DNA of 64,000 nucleotides. It comes from Augochlora pura. Lineage: Eukaryota; Arthropoda; Insecta; Hymenoptera; Halictidae. The stretch covers positions 22,989,782 through 23,053,781 of the forward strand of contig NC_135773.1 of NCBI RefSeq assembly GCF_028453695.1, read 5' to 3'. Shown piece after piece: positions 14,336-26,869 of the stretch (position 1 is the first letter of the stretch; each line of letters starts with the position of its first letter). The translations under genes and the position numbers were made by a program. The notes beneath the pieces are model-generated. The model was not told where the DNA came from. It did not search any database and saw only the letters and a program-made list of their open reading frames with translations.

Positions 14336-14472
14336 AATAACAATGCCCAATGTACATGCGCCGTCTGATTTTTATAAAAATAGTGCTCAACGTACATCGT
14401 TTGCTTTTTATAAAAATAGTGCTCAACGTACATAGATCACTGGGCTTTTTATAGGAATGGTACTCAATGCAT
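14336..14472. repeat. Three-copy direct repeat, about 36-43 bp
   Basis: Copies contain TTTTTATAAAAATAGTGCTC followed by AACGTACAT. The second repeats this closely, and the third is diverged (TTTTTATAGGAATGGTACTC, then AATGCATG). A partial fourth copy (CAATGTACATGCG) precedes them. Confidence 0.7.
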
Positions 14473-17393
14473 GCTACGTAATATACGTATTGGAATTTCA
14501 GGTTATTAAATGAGAACTATACATGTTCATACTGTATATATACTGTATAATAATAATACTTTATAAATTGTTCTTTTTAAGAGAAGCCGAAAAGAATTGT
14601 TGGAGGTAATTTTTGTTTCATCAGGAAACTATATGGAAATTCAACAATACGCAAATAATTGATATATCAGTACCATTTGGCTTCTATGAAAATGAAACCG
14701 ACGATATCATCGTGTTAGTGAGAAAACAGATTTTCCGAAATCGATGCGCGGAATTAGCTTCGACCGATTGAATCCCAATTTCTCCGAGCACGGAAAATTT
14801 CACATTTGCTCCAATAAATGGTCTATTGTTCGCAAAAAAGGGAAAGTTAACACAGTATCGGTAACACAGTGCGAGCCGTTTCAATAATTTATAGATCGGC
14901 CGCGGGGACCGCATTGTTTGCGAGATCGGCCGTCGGACGAACAGGTTTTTTGTTCGGAGCATGCACACTCTTGTTGCGCCGCGCGTTGCATCCGCGCCGA
15001 GGGCCGCGAGCTATTCGAGAATCGATAGCGAGGCGCGAACCGAGGCTCGGCCAGTTACGTAACGAGAAATGTGGCCCAACTTCGAGCGCACGTGCGTCCA
15101 CGCATATTCATCCTCGTATTTCCTACACGCTTTTGTCAATGTTATATACTTAGCAGCCATCCGAACCGCTTTTCTCAAACCGCGACGAAAGTTCATGACT
15201 GACTGTCACAGTGTCCGACCCGCGTTCCAGTTTTGGAAACCGCGGCCTATTCGGATCTCCACGAGCTGGCAGGCGCGTTACGTGCGAGCTCGGGAGTCGT
15301 TGCACTCGTGAAAATGAAATACGGTCAACCCGTTCGTTTGGAAGAATTTATAGTCGTCGGAATTATTTCTTTGAACAAATTGATGCTGCAAAAATGTCGA
15401 AGTAATTACAGAAGAACTGTAGAACGCGTTTGGAAAATTTGTGTAATTGCAGTAGAATGTTTGTCGATAATTAATAAAATGCGCAATGCGTGCAGTGGTA
15501 AAAGTCACTGAAAAGACCTGTGAACTTTTGTAGAAATCTGCAAAATTGCAAGAATAAATCTCGGCCGAATCTCATTTCGAACTTCGGATAAAATTTCTCA
15601 TCCAAAACAAATTTCGCGTGCGTAGCATTCCGGTTAAAATACGACTGCGCGTTCGGACTGTGTCAGGAAGGTTCTACCCCCCCGCGAAAGTGAAATGCAA
15701 GTAGAACGGTAGACCGCGAACCAGTAGACTCAGTAGTACAAGCCAGCGATTTAAGCGACTTATGGCTTCTGCGAGCACTATATCCATGCACACGAACTCA
15801 AAGAAGACTCTTAACATCGCCAATATTCTTCTGTCGAATTATTTACGATTATAATAATTACGGTTAAACGATGAAGGTAATTGTAACTTAATAAACGCTG
15901 CGAGAAGAATAGAATTGATGAAAAATTGCAGGTCGTTGTTCCGCGAACCGAATACTGAAATATTAATTCTCGAAAACGGAGGAAGATTGACTAGCACTTG
16001 CCCGATTCTCGGAGGATCACTTCATTAAACTCCCAAGGTAACTTCTGCTATACCCAACTGCCGAGATCATTACAGACCTTTACAAACTTAGGCCACTTAA
16101 GACGTAAAGTAGAACACAGAGAAAGGCGTAAAAGATCCACCATGAAATTTGCCAGGGAAACGCAAAGAAGCCGTGCAAAGTACCGGCGATTCCATGGAAA
16201 TTTACGCTGTAGAATCGCGCTACTTCTATTCGCTTGTTTTCATCTGAATAAACCATAGTCAGTGCTAACAGTTTCTTGGAATTTTCAATGTAGAATCGAA
16301 ACTTTTAGTTTATTCGTAATTTCTTCGAATGATTGTAATTATCAATAATATTATAGAAATATTAATGATAGAACCGCAAGACCTAATACCATTTTACCTA
16401 ATTAATTTTACCACATACTGTCAGACCTATACCATACCTAACTATAGCTTATTCGAATCAACCGTGGTATTTATTATAAGCAATACCACTACAAATTTTA
16501 TGCTAAAAATAATAACATAACTTTTGCGCTTTCGGTTGTTCATATTTTAACGGAATATATCATAGTAATTGTTGAAATGCCACGGCAAACATTGTCTGAT
16601 TATAACTTTTCCAAACAGATCATGTTAGCTTTGAACAATTCTGCAGTCGTGGTATAATTAATGGGAAAACTTTTATGCTCTCGTCTGCCTCTACTTTATC
16701 TGGTTAAATGGAAGTAATTGTCAACAAGTCCATAGAAGCTGTCACTGTAAAATTAACCGCGAAAGTTTCTAGACTTGTATCAGTCTATGCCTTGTCCTAA
16801 CAAGTAATGTTCATGATTAACAATTCCATAAAAATTATTAAAGCAGAATTAACTATTAATTTTATAGAAGTTAATAATTCAATTAAAACACGACCTTTCA
16901 AAAACAGTTCTAAACAACGTCTAAAAAGATATCATAGTCCGCCATAGAATAATAATAATAAATAATAATATCATCAGAAGTCGGCATTCTGCGAAAGACA
17001 GTAGAGATAATTGAACGATACTCTCGTCATTCCCATAGGATCAATGTGGACCATAGCTCCGCGATTCAGATAACAACCCGAGGGCCCCCATTCTGTTCGA
17101 ATCACTTTCGCTGGTCGGCCGATTCGACGTCAATATTATCATAGACTGTCACACGGTAACAAGTTTCGAATCTGCCGGGAATCCGGCAGCCATTGTTCCT
17201 ATTATTTATTCCACCCTACGGAAGACATTCGCGGTGGATCGAGAAGGCTAACATAATATTCTTGTTACACACAGTGCCTGCACTTTCATGGCAGCATTCA
17301 TTCGAAAGTTCGAGCACGACGACGATCGAGGCGCGACGGTTGCTTCTATTGATTTGCTTCCTTGCCCACCCCCTTATCCCTTCCACCAACCCT

Positions 17394-17456
17394 TGCACTC
17401 TCTCCTCCTCCTTTCTCTCTAGCTATCTATCTCTCCTCCCCCTCTTTCTCCTCTTT
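17394..17456. repeat. Pyrimidine-rich (CT) simple sequence
   Basis: An almost uninterrupted run of C and T with CTCTCTCCTCCTCC and CTATCTATCTCTCC stretches. No gene is attached on either side. Confidence 0.7.
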
Positions 17457-18300
17457 GGCAATACACAAGGATCTTTGACCCCCGGACACACGAGCGTGCT
17501 GGCGGAAAAAGATTGTGAATGTCAAGGATTGTAGAACCGAGATTGCCAGCGAACGTGTTATTCGGGGGTGTGCGAGCAGACGTCGACGTCTTGAAATCTT
17601 CACGACTATTAAAATGGCCCGGGACGAACATCCTGTCGAGGTATACCAGTCAGGATAATTTAGAAATCGAATAAGATGAAAATTGATAGGCGGCGTCAAC
17701 CAGAGACGTCCAGAATCCTTTGTTTATCTCTGTAAAGGATTTAATTGTCACCTGTTTTTCTATTACACTTCTCTCCGTCCTCGATGTATAGGATCAACCC
17801 CTACCAACCCATTCATTCTAACGCCCACGCAGTAGGGTAAACACGGTGCCTTTATTGACAGAAATGATCCCTATTAGCCTCGACTTAGCCATAACCTTGA
17901 GTTTCCACGAAGCACCCAATTAAAATCAAGCAACGCCTCATGAGCTTTTTTTAGTATTTAATAGTATTTAATAATCATAGAATTGTAACAGTTCGAGGTA
18001 ATGGCAGCCGTTTCATCAGAACAATAGAATTTTCATGAGGGAGTGGGATTTTTACTCGGGGGTGGGTTCGTGTCCTTTGTGTTTAAAATAGACTAGGAGA
18101 GCCATACAACTGAAATAGAGTGACTGGAATCGTTGGGACATCGGACCAGAGCGGGGAGAACTGTACCGGGTTGCTTTAAATAGATGTCAACATTTTTATT
18201 TGGGGGTGGAGAGGAGAGAACATAAATAACAGTTGCGTCAAAAATTTCATGCGAAATGTCGATAAAAAATTGGCTTTCGTGATTAGAAAGCCATGGTTGC

Positions 18301-18371
18301 AAATTATTACAAAGGTAACAAATTATTACAAGGATGTAAACTATTACAACGGCTACAAACTATTGCAAAGG
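18301..18371. repeat. 18-19 bp tandem repeat (AAATTATTACAAAGGTAAC)
   Basis: Four diverged copies with the core AAAYTATTACAA and a variable GG-containing linker. It is short and unlikely to be functional. Confidence 0.7.
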
Positions 18372-19739
18372 TTTTTAAAAATCTTAACAAAGACTTGCAA
18401 ACGGAAGATACTAACGATTGGCTGACAGCGACACGTAACAATGAACACTGATCGTGACAGAACGATTGCAATTACCAGACAAACGGAGAAAAGAGAAATT
18501 AATTACGCGGCTACTTCAGAGACCAGAGGCTAAACAAGGCGAAAGATGCGTGAAAGAGAGAACGTTGCGGACACAACATTCATAGAATGTTATTAAAGGA
18601 AAGCACATCGAAAATCGATTTCTAATTATGTCCCCGATGTAACTCTACCGTAATGGTTTCTCATTCCAATACCAAATTGAATTGTTTCAACGCCAGTGTT
18701 TCTCAAACGACACCTACTACTATGTACTATCATTTATTTAGATAATTTATATTTTATTATAGTCAACGTAGATCGTAATATTTTTTAAATATTCCCTCAA
18801 CTTTGAACAATATCGAAAATATCTTTTAACATCCATAATCGATGCACTCATTCTCGTAATTAATATATTCATTTTTATAATTGATATATTTGTTCTTACG
18901 AGTAATATACTTATTCTTATTTTAAGTAAAATTATATTCTAATTTTATATAAAATTAGAACAAGTATTTAAGTAAAAATTTAGTACATTTATTTTTGTAA
19001 CTAACATATTTTATTTTCAATACGATGATTTTGCTCTAACATTTTCTGTCCGTGAAATTTAAATAATTGCACGAAGAATCTTCTTTCGCGTAGATTGAAT
19101 GCTTCAGTTAGCTTTGTCGCGAGTGCTCGACGTCGGAAAATTCCGATCCTTCCGCGCTTTCAATAATTAGAACGCCCATTAGCCTTCGGAAAAGCGACCG
19201 TTACAAAATATTCGTCTCGCGAGACATAATTTAAAATCCGATGAGCAGAAAGCATCAGAAAAGTAGCGCGGACATAAAACGTGCAGCTTTAGCGTCGCAC
19301 GGAAACTTCTGGAAGTTTTTTTCGAGGCTTTTGCATCTCTAAATTATTTTCCCTGTTGTTGAACGTCGACTTTTTCGACGTATCATTAGTCGCGATGTAT
19401 TGTATTTACAGTAAATCATCTTTCTACTGTTGAAAGTATTTTAACAGTATTTTCTGCACCTTGTTATTCGATACATAGAACGTTGCGCGAACTTTGCTGT
19501 CAATTCGACACACAATCGCGTCGACGAAACATTTGAAACATGAATCCTGCCGTCGAAGGTGGCAGCGGTCGTGCTAATTAAAAAACATAAACAGAAAAAC
19601 GAAAAGAGAAATTGGAATGCTTATGCGGGATGCGAGAGACACGGTTCGAAGTTGTTTGCTATAATCTCGACAGCACAATGGATTAGGCAATATGACGAAT
19701 TAATTTGGGCATGAACAATGAATTAATGTGAAACTAATA

Positions 19740-19795
19740 TACAAATAAAGTATCATAACTGATATATGAAGATACGAATGACGAATATGTGTTAA
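19740..19795. mobile_element. Right-end fragment of the TTAA-CACATATTCGTC family
   Basis: GACGAATATGTGTTAA matches the inverted terminus of the elements at 39,403-39,662 and 43,280-43,533. No left terminus is recognisable upstream, so this is a truncated copy or a chance half-site. Confidence 0.35.
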
Positions 19796-22700
19796 GCCGT
19801 AAAAAGCGAGTTACCAAACTACTGTGCACAGCGCCGACAGTGTCCGAACACCTTGAAACTAAATTACATTAAAGATCTCGATATTTCTCGCCAACTGGAA
19901 CACTGTTTGCCATCGTTTTAGGCTGAGAAGATATCGACGAACCCATTAGCAGGTCCACGACCAGGAACGTTTGCCGCTAGCCGACCGAGGAAAACGGAAA
20001 GCGCAGCTCGGACGTCATGACCCGCGGGTTAGATATGATAACGATCACGCCAACGCCATGTTGAAGCTCACTCGGGGAAAAAAACGGTCGTTAAACCCGT
20101 CGCGCACGGCCGAGTTTTCAAGATCATTTGAAACACGGCGTCCGACATTAAACTGCAGCTCGACACGCGATACGCGACGCGGACCGCTCTCGCTCCTCGC
20201 TTCTTCGGTGTTTGTATATTCGTTAACACCCGTGACCCGTACTGTTTACTCGAACTAAAAACTTCCCATTAGACGGAACACCTTCGATTTGTTCATTCAA
20301 CGAGAGGTCGAAAGTCGATGAAAACGAAAGCGAGAATCGACGCGACGCGCACAGTTTTAAAATGGCCGTGCAAACCTGCATTTTAGCTTAAGATCAATCA
20401 GAGAAAAGAAATTAAATTACTAACAGCTATAATCTTTTAGAAATTGAATTATGAAAGTTAAAAAAATGCCAGTTTTAGAAAATATAGTAAAAATACTTTT
20501 TCAACTTTAAGTAAGTTTACCACAGAATTTTTACTTGGAAATATAAAAACGTGTGTCAAAAAGTATCTTCCTTCGTTGCAAAGATGTCTAACGTCTAGCG
20601 ACAATTTATTAACAAGTCACCATGTGGTAATAGCTTAAAGAAATAGTACAATTTCTCAAGAGATCGTCTAGAATGCATGGTGTCCTAGGTTTCAAGGATG
20701 CGCACTAAAACCTATGATTATTGATAGCGAAGAACATTGCGTGATCTATGTCAAATTTAATATTAAGTCTATGATGTATATACTGATATACAGGGTGAGT
20801 ATCAAATAAGATGACACAAGTTACACAAGAAATGAAAAGTATACGACCGAGTCAAAAAGGTCACTTCAACGGTTCTGCACCTCAGAACATGTTAATGTGA
20901 TTACAACACGTTTTGCAATTTATTCAACACGCGTGCTAACCTTTAGTTGCTAGAGTATCAGCCACAGCATTGAAACAATAAACTGTGGAATTTTATACGA
21001 AACAAAAATTGTCGAAACAACAATTGTAGTTTGTTGTTTAATTTGAGGTATTTATTAATTTTATTAATAAATAGCTAAAGATACTAATCGGCACCATAGG
21101 AATTTTTTAGCCCCCTTCGATGCAGAGCCCTACATTTATTATCGAGTTCAGAAGATAACGCGGTTTCGTCCGATAAACGCTGATCTACGACACGTGAAAC
21201 AGAGTGTTTGAGGAAGCAGCAGATAAAAAGTGTAAACGATCCGTAAGCCACGGCGATAGCGTCATAAAACAAAGGAATTCCATTTGGCGATTAGGCGTTG
21301 ACCGAAATGCCGTGCACAAATAAACAAATTCTATCTCGGTAACGCGTTGAATGCGAAACGAAATTCACCGATCGTTTGATGTTGCAATCCCCCCGAGCCA
21401 GAGATCAATAAAGACACGTTCTCGACGGCCTAGTGAACGCGTTTTTCTTTCTCTTTTTTTTATCGAACAGGAGCTGCGACGGACACTTTTACAGGATTTT
21501 GCGTTAATCGACGCATGGCATGCGACCGAGGTGCTCGTCGATTACCGCGGTCTACCTTATTTACGTAATAAATCCGTAAAGACACCTCGGTTTATTGTCT
21601 TTCGGTACCGTGACCTTTACCGCGAAAGAGGAATGACGAAAATTTGGGACGTTAAAACTATAAAACGTATTTTCTTCGTTTTTATATTATTATTCTAGCA
21701 ATCTATGTATTTGTGTGATGACACAAGACCTCATGGACCATGATCATAGGACTCGGATCACTACAATAAAAAATGTTATTATACTTGACCTAGCTTCGAC
21801 AGAAATATTTTTGCAATTTCTCAATGACATTTTTTGCATAATGTCGCTGACAAAAGGTGTTGCTCTTTGAGCTTCCGGGGTATATAAAATATGAACTAGC
21901 AGCTACATACAAGACGCTGTAAGTCAGAATGTGCGAAGAGAGAATTGCTAATGTTATTGATGTTCTTCCGGTTAGCTTGCTGATGTTTCTCGGTAAGCTT
22001 ATAACCGGATTTTTTATATTACGTAGCGCCAAGTCTATTCCATTTCGTTCCATTCCTTTCCATTTCCCGGACCGGTAGAGTAGTGCCTTTTACCGAGTTG
22101 AACTTCAATCATCCTAGAACGCGACCTTTACCAGCCGGACCCTCCAAAGATAGTAGCCTGCCCCGAGTCAGGGTTGCGTCGAAAAGATCGTGATTTAAGT
22201 AATCTAACTTCGGTGAATTAATAAAACATCCTTGAGAAATTGAATTTAATAGGACTTGCAAACGGTCACTGGATCACAAGACTGCAAATGATTATCCATT
22301 TATATCAAATACCAATTGTGAAAATTGGTATAGACTACTGAACTTCCTGAATAAATCAAACAAGGAAGAATTTGTCAATCCAACACTAATTTTATGAAAT
22401 CAAATGATTTATTCGATTCATGCCTGACCACGAAAGAAAACTGAATAGAAGGAAACTGTGAACGCACCCTTATGTAATATATACACTTGACTGAACAAAA
22501 ACTTTCGAAGGCTCGTGAAATATCAAGTCGATTATTTCAACTAACTTCAAGCCCTATTATTGTACCCCTAAATCTGTCTAGAAGAATATGAACTTTCATC
22601 AAGTTCTATGTATACAATCACCTAGTAACTTTCTGTCCACAATGACTGTCGACATTTTAATAAAGTTAAGAGGTTAAGCTGAACTACGCTATCTCCTTAG

Positions 22701-23119
22701 TTCAACTTCGTTTCTTCGTAACATCCCAATCATTTCCCGAAACCGTCTGTCATATTATATTAATCGGTACACATACCCTAGAATACGTAGAATCGTAATA
22801 CAATCCGTGTCCTTTTTCAGTAACTGCGCGTACAAACACGGGTCTTTCTTCAATACTGTAACCACGACACTCGTCGGAACGACGAATTCCAGATACAATT
22901 TACAATTACCAATCGCTTGAACATATTTGTAAAAGTCAACGTTAAATTCTACCGATTAGAATCAAAATCGCGCGAGATCCGAATAAACGCAGCTTCGTTG
23001 GCTACATAATCCAGCACGAACTAGTCACTTTCAAATCCTAGTGCTTTTACCCTCGAATTTACACTAGATGTGTCACGGTGTTGTGCATAGATGGAAGCAG
23101 CGTATGTGGGAGGGGGGTC

Positions 23120-23265
23120 ATCAACGATGGAGATACACCTTCAACGAACGATAAAAGGGGCGGGAGGGGAGGAGGAGGGAGAGACTGTGATAGAGGGAAG
23201 AGAGACGTACGAGAGAGAGAGGGGGGAGGGGGAGAGAGAAAGAGATAGCGAGATAGACCCGAGAA
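23120..23265. repeat. Purine-rich (GA/GGA) simple sequence
   Basis: A purine tract with GGGAGGGGAGGAGGAGGGAG and GAGAGAGAGGGGGGAGG runs. It lies at the edge of the CpG-rich block leading to the aladin promoter, where such tracts can act as GAGA-type promoter elements. That role is inference only. Confidence 0.6.
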
Positions 23266-24576
23266 TATAAGACTTTCTGCGAGAATCAGCTTGACGGTAT
23301 GTAAGGTCGCGTGTAGAGCACTTGCTCTGTGTAGACAGGTACGTTGCAACGAAGAAGTAAAGTCATGGAGGGTGCACGGATCGATGGTTGTCTGGGAAAC
23401 AGCTCGGTCTCAGACAGAGCGGCCAACTTTATTCGTAATATCCGCACAGTCTTCAGATGAGAAACTGTCACACGCACCGTCCGTGCGCAGTGCCTGGATT
23501 TCGGTCTATACAACATTGTCTCGCGTGCCCTTGTTTATCGCAACGGGAACACGTTCCTTTCCTATACCCGGGACCCTGTATTTTTATTTCGTTCCGCCAC
23601 CGAGAGAGCGACACTCGATTACATCGAGGATCTCAGGTGTTCCTAGAGGTACACACGGTCCACGGAAACGGAGGTTACGCGATTTGCTGATTTGCACGTC
23701 GAACTTTGCCTGAACGGAAAAATAGCTGTCCCTAGGAGACAGCGACACTGGCTGATAGCACATCTCCGGACATGTCATCGTCGAGACGGAAACTTCTATG
23801 TGAACAGATCGTCCGGAACGTGGACCCCATTGGAACGCGTGTTCACGGGATCCCATGGCCGTCGCGCACAGGTTCGACCGTAACAAGGTTGTCAAGCGTA
23901 CTCACCACCGATACTGAGCGTTCTCCATCGGGTTTTCCGTTTGGAACCCTTCTTGCCCATCTCTCGCGAAGATCGAGCTGGTTCGCCTCCCCTGTGTCTC
24001 TCGCCTTCCCAGCGATCTCGGCCAACTTTCTAGGACGAAAGCTCCGCCGAAATCATGTCGACCGCAACAGATATCTCGTCACTACCTTTGCGGTAGCATC
24101 TTATCGACTGTTCGCCGACAAATGAGTCCCGCGTGCCCGTATCCCCCGTGAGAAAAAGCTTTGGGAACAAAACTACCGACCGACGAACGAGGCCTGACCG
24201 TAGCAGAAGACAACTCTAATACGTAATCCGCGCCGCACGAATAGCGACCGTACACTGCTGTCCCCACCTCACCCCTCCCTTCTGGTCCCCACCCTGCACC
24301 TGAGGTTCCCCTACCCCCGGATACTGTCATCTTCGACGTGCTGCCACGGTCCTCGACCTTCTTCTCGCAATTTGCCAAAACCCGAATCGAGCTTCTCGCC
24401 GGCGGCGCGTGCCCGCCGGTTTACGGTGTCCCATCGGTTGTTGTAAACCCGTAAACATCGAATGTCATGCGAGATTTCCGTACGCCTGATCGATTCGAAG
24501 TTTTTCCAAGCGATTCAAACACTTTGAACGGCGGTTGATCGGCGCGTGCGCGCTCCGACCGCGATTGCCGCGCCGC

Positions 24577-24598
24577 CATTGGCTGTTACCATGGCGAC
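24577..24598 (+). promoter_or_regulatory. CCAAT box plus RFX-type X-box upstream of aladin
   Basis: CCATTGG (inverted CCAAT) is followed one base later by GTTACCATGGCGAC at 24,585-24,598. The latter fits the X-box consensus RYYNYY(N1-3)RRNRAC bound by RFX factors, with half-sites GTTACC and GGCGAC around AT. It lies about 260 bp upstream of the aladin start codon in CpG-rich DNA with no TATA box. The match to consensus is seen in the sequence; RFX binding is not shown. Confidence 0.5.
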
Positions 24599-24856
24599 CG
24601 GCGTAAACTGAAACGTGCCATTTTATTCGGCTACGCTAAAAGCGAGAGACACGCGACAGTGTTTTCCTTTTTTTGACGTGCAGGAATTTTGGAACGCTCC
24701 CGTAGGAAGAATTTCGATTGTAATCTTGAGAATTTGTTTGCGAAGATTGCGTTTCATGGTTCCGCTGGTTGATGTCTGATCTTATTTTTTTTTTTTTAAA
24801 TAGAGAGTGGCGGTCTCTTATGTGTTGATAGGTTATATAGCGTATGCGGAACAGAT

Positions 24857-26717
24857 ATGTTGAAAATACTATCGTTGCATGATTTTGACTCTCCCTCGTT
24901 CGATGAACCTGCTACTATCGGGTACATCGGGAGGTCAGTGCATTATTGCAGGTACGAAAATCTGCGGGACGAGCTTCAGCCGTTCTTCAAGTATGTGAGA
25001 GACTATCCAGAGGCTTCCATTGCCCCGGATATTCTTACTACACGCGAGACGGCTGGTACTACTTGTGCCAATGACACATTCCTGCCAGTCCATAATAGTA
25101 TCTTTGAAAAGATTGCAAGTGTTTGGAGGGAGAAGGGGCTGGCAGAAGCTATTTGCTATGCTGCGTCCGCTGATCCTGAGGAAGTCACCAAAGTAGTACA
25201 CTGGATTGCTACAAGGTTTTAACGTTTGCTTTTACATTGAGTTGTATTCTTCTAGAAAATCTATATCTCTTGTTACATTTCAGACTTAAATCTGCATTAG
25301 ATTTGATGGACAAAGGATTCTATCAAATAGAAGCAATGCCAGCTAGTGGATTGGGATCGGTTGCAGACGTTGTTCACACGAGAGATTGGGATGGAGCTCT
25401 TGTAAGATTTGACTGAAATTGGACTAGTCAATTTTTTTAAATCTCTGACCTACTTTAGATGGTATATTTCAGGTCAGATGTCTCTCTTGGCATCCACACT
25501 GCTCCCGTCTTGCAATAGTTACAAGAGACGATCGTATACGTGTCTTTTCTGAAGGGATATCGGTGATACCAGTATTAAGGCACAGTGCTCAAAAATCGGT
25601 CAACTGTGTAAGCTGGAGGCCATTGGCTGGCAGAGAATTAGCAGTAGCATGTCAAACAGGTGTCTTAATATGGACCATAGAATTAACTGCAGCCAGTTAT
25701 TCGCTGCATCATGCACTGGTACTAAAGCAACGAAATCATGTACCTGTTACAAGCGTTACATGGCATCCACAGGGTAATTTGCTGGTATCATGCTCGCCAG
25801 CCGATACAAATATGATTGTCTGGGACATATCTAAGAAAGAAGGTGTGCCTCTGAAGCGGGTTGGTGGTGGCGGATTATGCTTTACACGCTGGTCATCTTC
25901 TGGATCACAATTGTTTGCTGCTTCATGTAGAAATATATTTAGGTACAAACTTTTCTTGCTGCTGTTACGGAATAGTAATTCAATATTCTAATCAATCATT
26001 ATTCTACGAAGGGTTTGGAATACGGGAGTAGCAACGATGTGGCATGCTGATAAGTGGACAGTGCCAAATGGTCGCGTGGCGGCAGCTTGTTTTGGTCCGA
26101 ACTTAACGTTACTATTCGCATCGACCGAGGAGTCTGCGACAATCTTCGCCCTGCCCTTGCAAGAAAATATCTTTGACTTGAAAAAACCATCTTTTGACGA
26201 TACGGTAGCCGTGCCACTCATGGATCTAACAAAAGTAAACTTTTCTTCGGATGACGACTATGTTACCGTTGGTGGAAGGATAGTTGCAATGGAGTGGGAC
26301 CCCTCGGGAACGTATCTGGCCATACTCTTTCAGGTATAATACTCATTCATGTAGGAAGACTTAATTAAGCAACCAATTTTACTAATATACTTGATATCTA
26401 TTTAGGACAGTCCCCTCGTCGCATTAGTTGAAACCAAGGTGGGCAACATGTCCCGAGTGGTCGACATCAAACCGTGCTGTCTCGTTAAAGGATTCCCCGG
26501 TGAAGTTCCCAGTTGCATGAATTTTTACCAGAAGCAGAACCATCAATCGCCAGTAGTTTGCCTAACAATCGCGTGGAGCAGTGGCCGCATACAACATTTT
26601 CCCATAGTCGAGAAAGAATCCGTCTCAAACCTTAACAAAACCACCACGTTGTTGCCACACTCGTTCTCAATGAGACACGACACGTATAATTTCGATTTGA
26701 GTGCTACGTACGCTTAA
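24857..26717 (+). CDS. AAAS: Aladin (AAAS), WD-repeat nucleoporin, 5 exons
   Basis: Aladin is a WD-repeat protein of the nuclear pore complex, anchored at the pore by the membrane nucleoporin NDC1. Coding exons are 24857-25215, 25284-25401, 25473-25942, 26012-26333 and 26406-26717. All junctions are GT-AG and keep frame, giving 526 aa against about 546 in human. The N-terminal region (LHDFDSPSFDEP, then a helical stretch to about residue 150) precedes a beta-propeller with blades starting near VRCLSWHPHCSRLAIVTRDD, VTSVTWHPQGNLLVSCSPAD and GLCFTRWSSSGSQLFAASC. The last blades include VAMEWDPSGTYLAILFQ. The ATG at 24857 was chosen because the nearby ATG at 24844 is out of frame. Introns are all under 75 bp, suggesting a compact housekeeping gene. 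The identification rests on overall order and the distinctive N-terminus; the family is single-copy in animals. Confidence 0.9.
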
Positions 26718-26860
26718 CGTTAACATTTGTTATTATTAAATCGGTTCGGGAAATTGCGTACGGTCTGCTTCGAGAGTTTTTATACCTGATAGTTGTATAT
26801 ATATTAATTACTCGTGCGAAGGACGAATATTTTTTATAATTAAATCGAGAACAAATAAGC

Positions 26861-26866
26861 AATAAA
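26861..26866 (+). terminator. Polyadenylation signal AATAAA for aladin
   Basis: A canonical AATAAA lies 144 bp after the aladin stop codon in AT-rich sequence. It is the first canonical hexamer on this strand after the stop. Confidence 0.5.
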
Positions 26867-26869
26867 CCG

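Larger units (their letters stand above)
1..24560. other. Gene-poor intergenic region
   Basis: No reading frame here shows a recognisable domain, and the open stretches are short and lack convincing splice neighbours. It is mostly AT-rich unique sequence with degenerate tandem repeats (about 2.9, 4.3, 5.5, 8.7, 14.3 and 18.3 kb), TTAA-bounded inverted-repeat elements (about 0.2, 2.0 and 12.1 kb) and a mariner-like terminal fragment near 10.2 kb. A purine-rich tract lies at 23.1-23.25 kb and GC- and CpG-rich DNA at about 23.3-24.6 kb, leading into the aladin promoter. Enhancers or non-coding RNA genes cannot be excluded by eye. Confidence 0.6.

Noticed and set aside
20785..20900. CAGGGTGAGTATCAAAT stretch resembling a transposon terminus
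   Set aside because: No matching inverted end or coding remnant could be found nearby.
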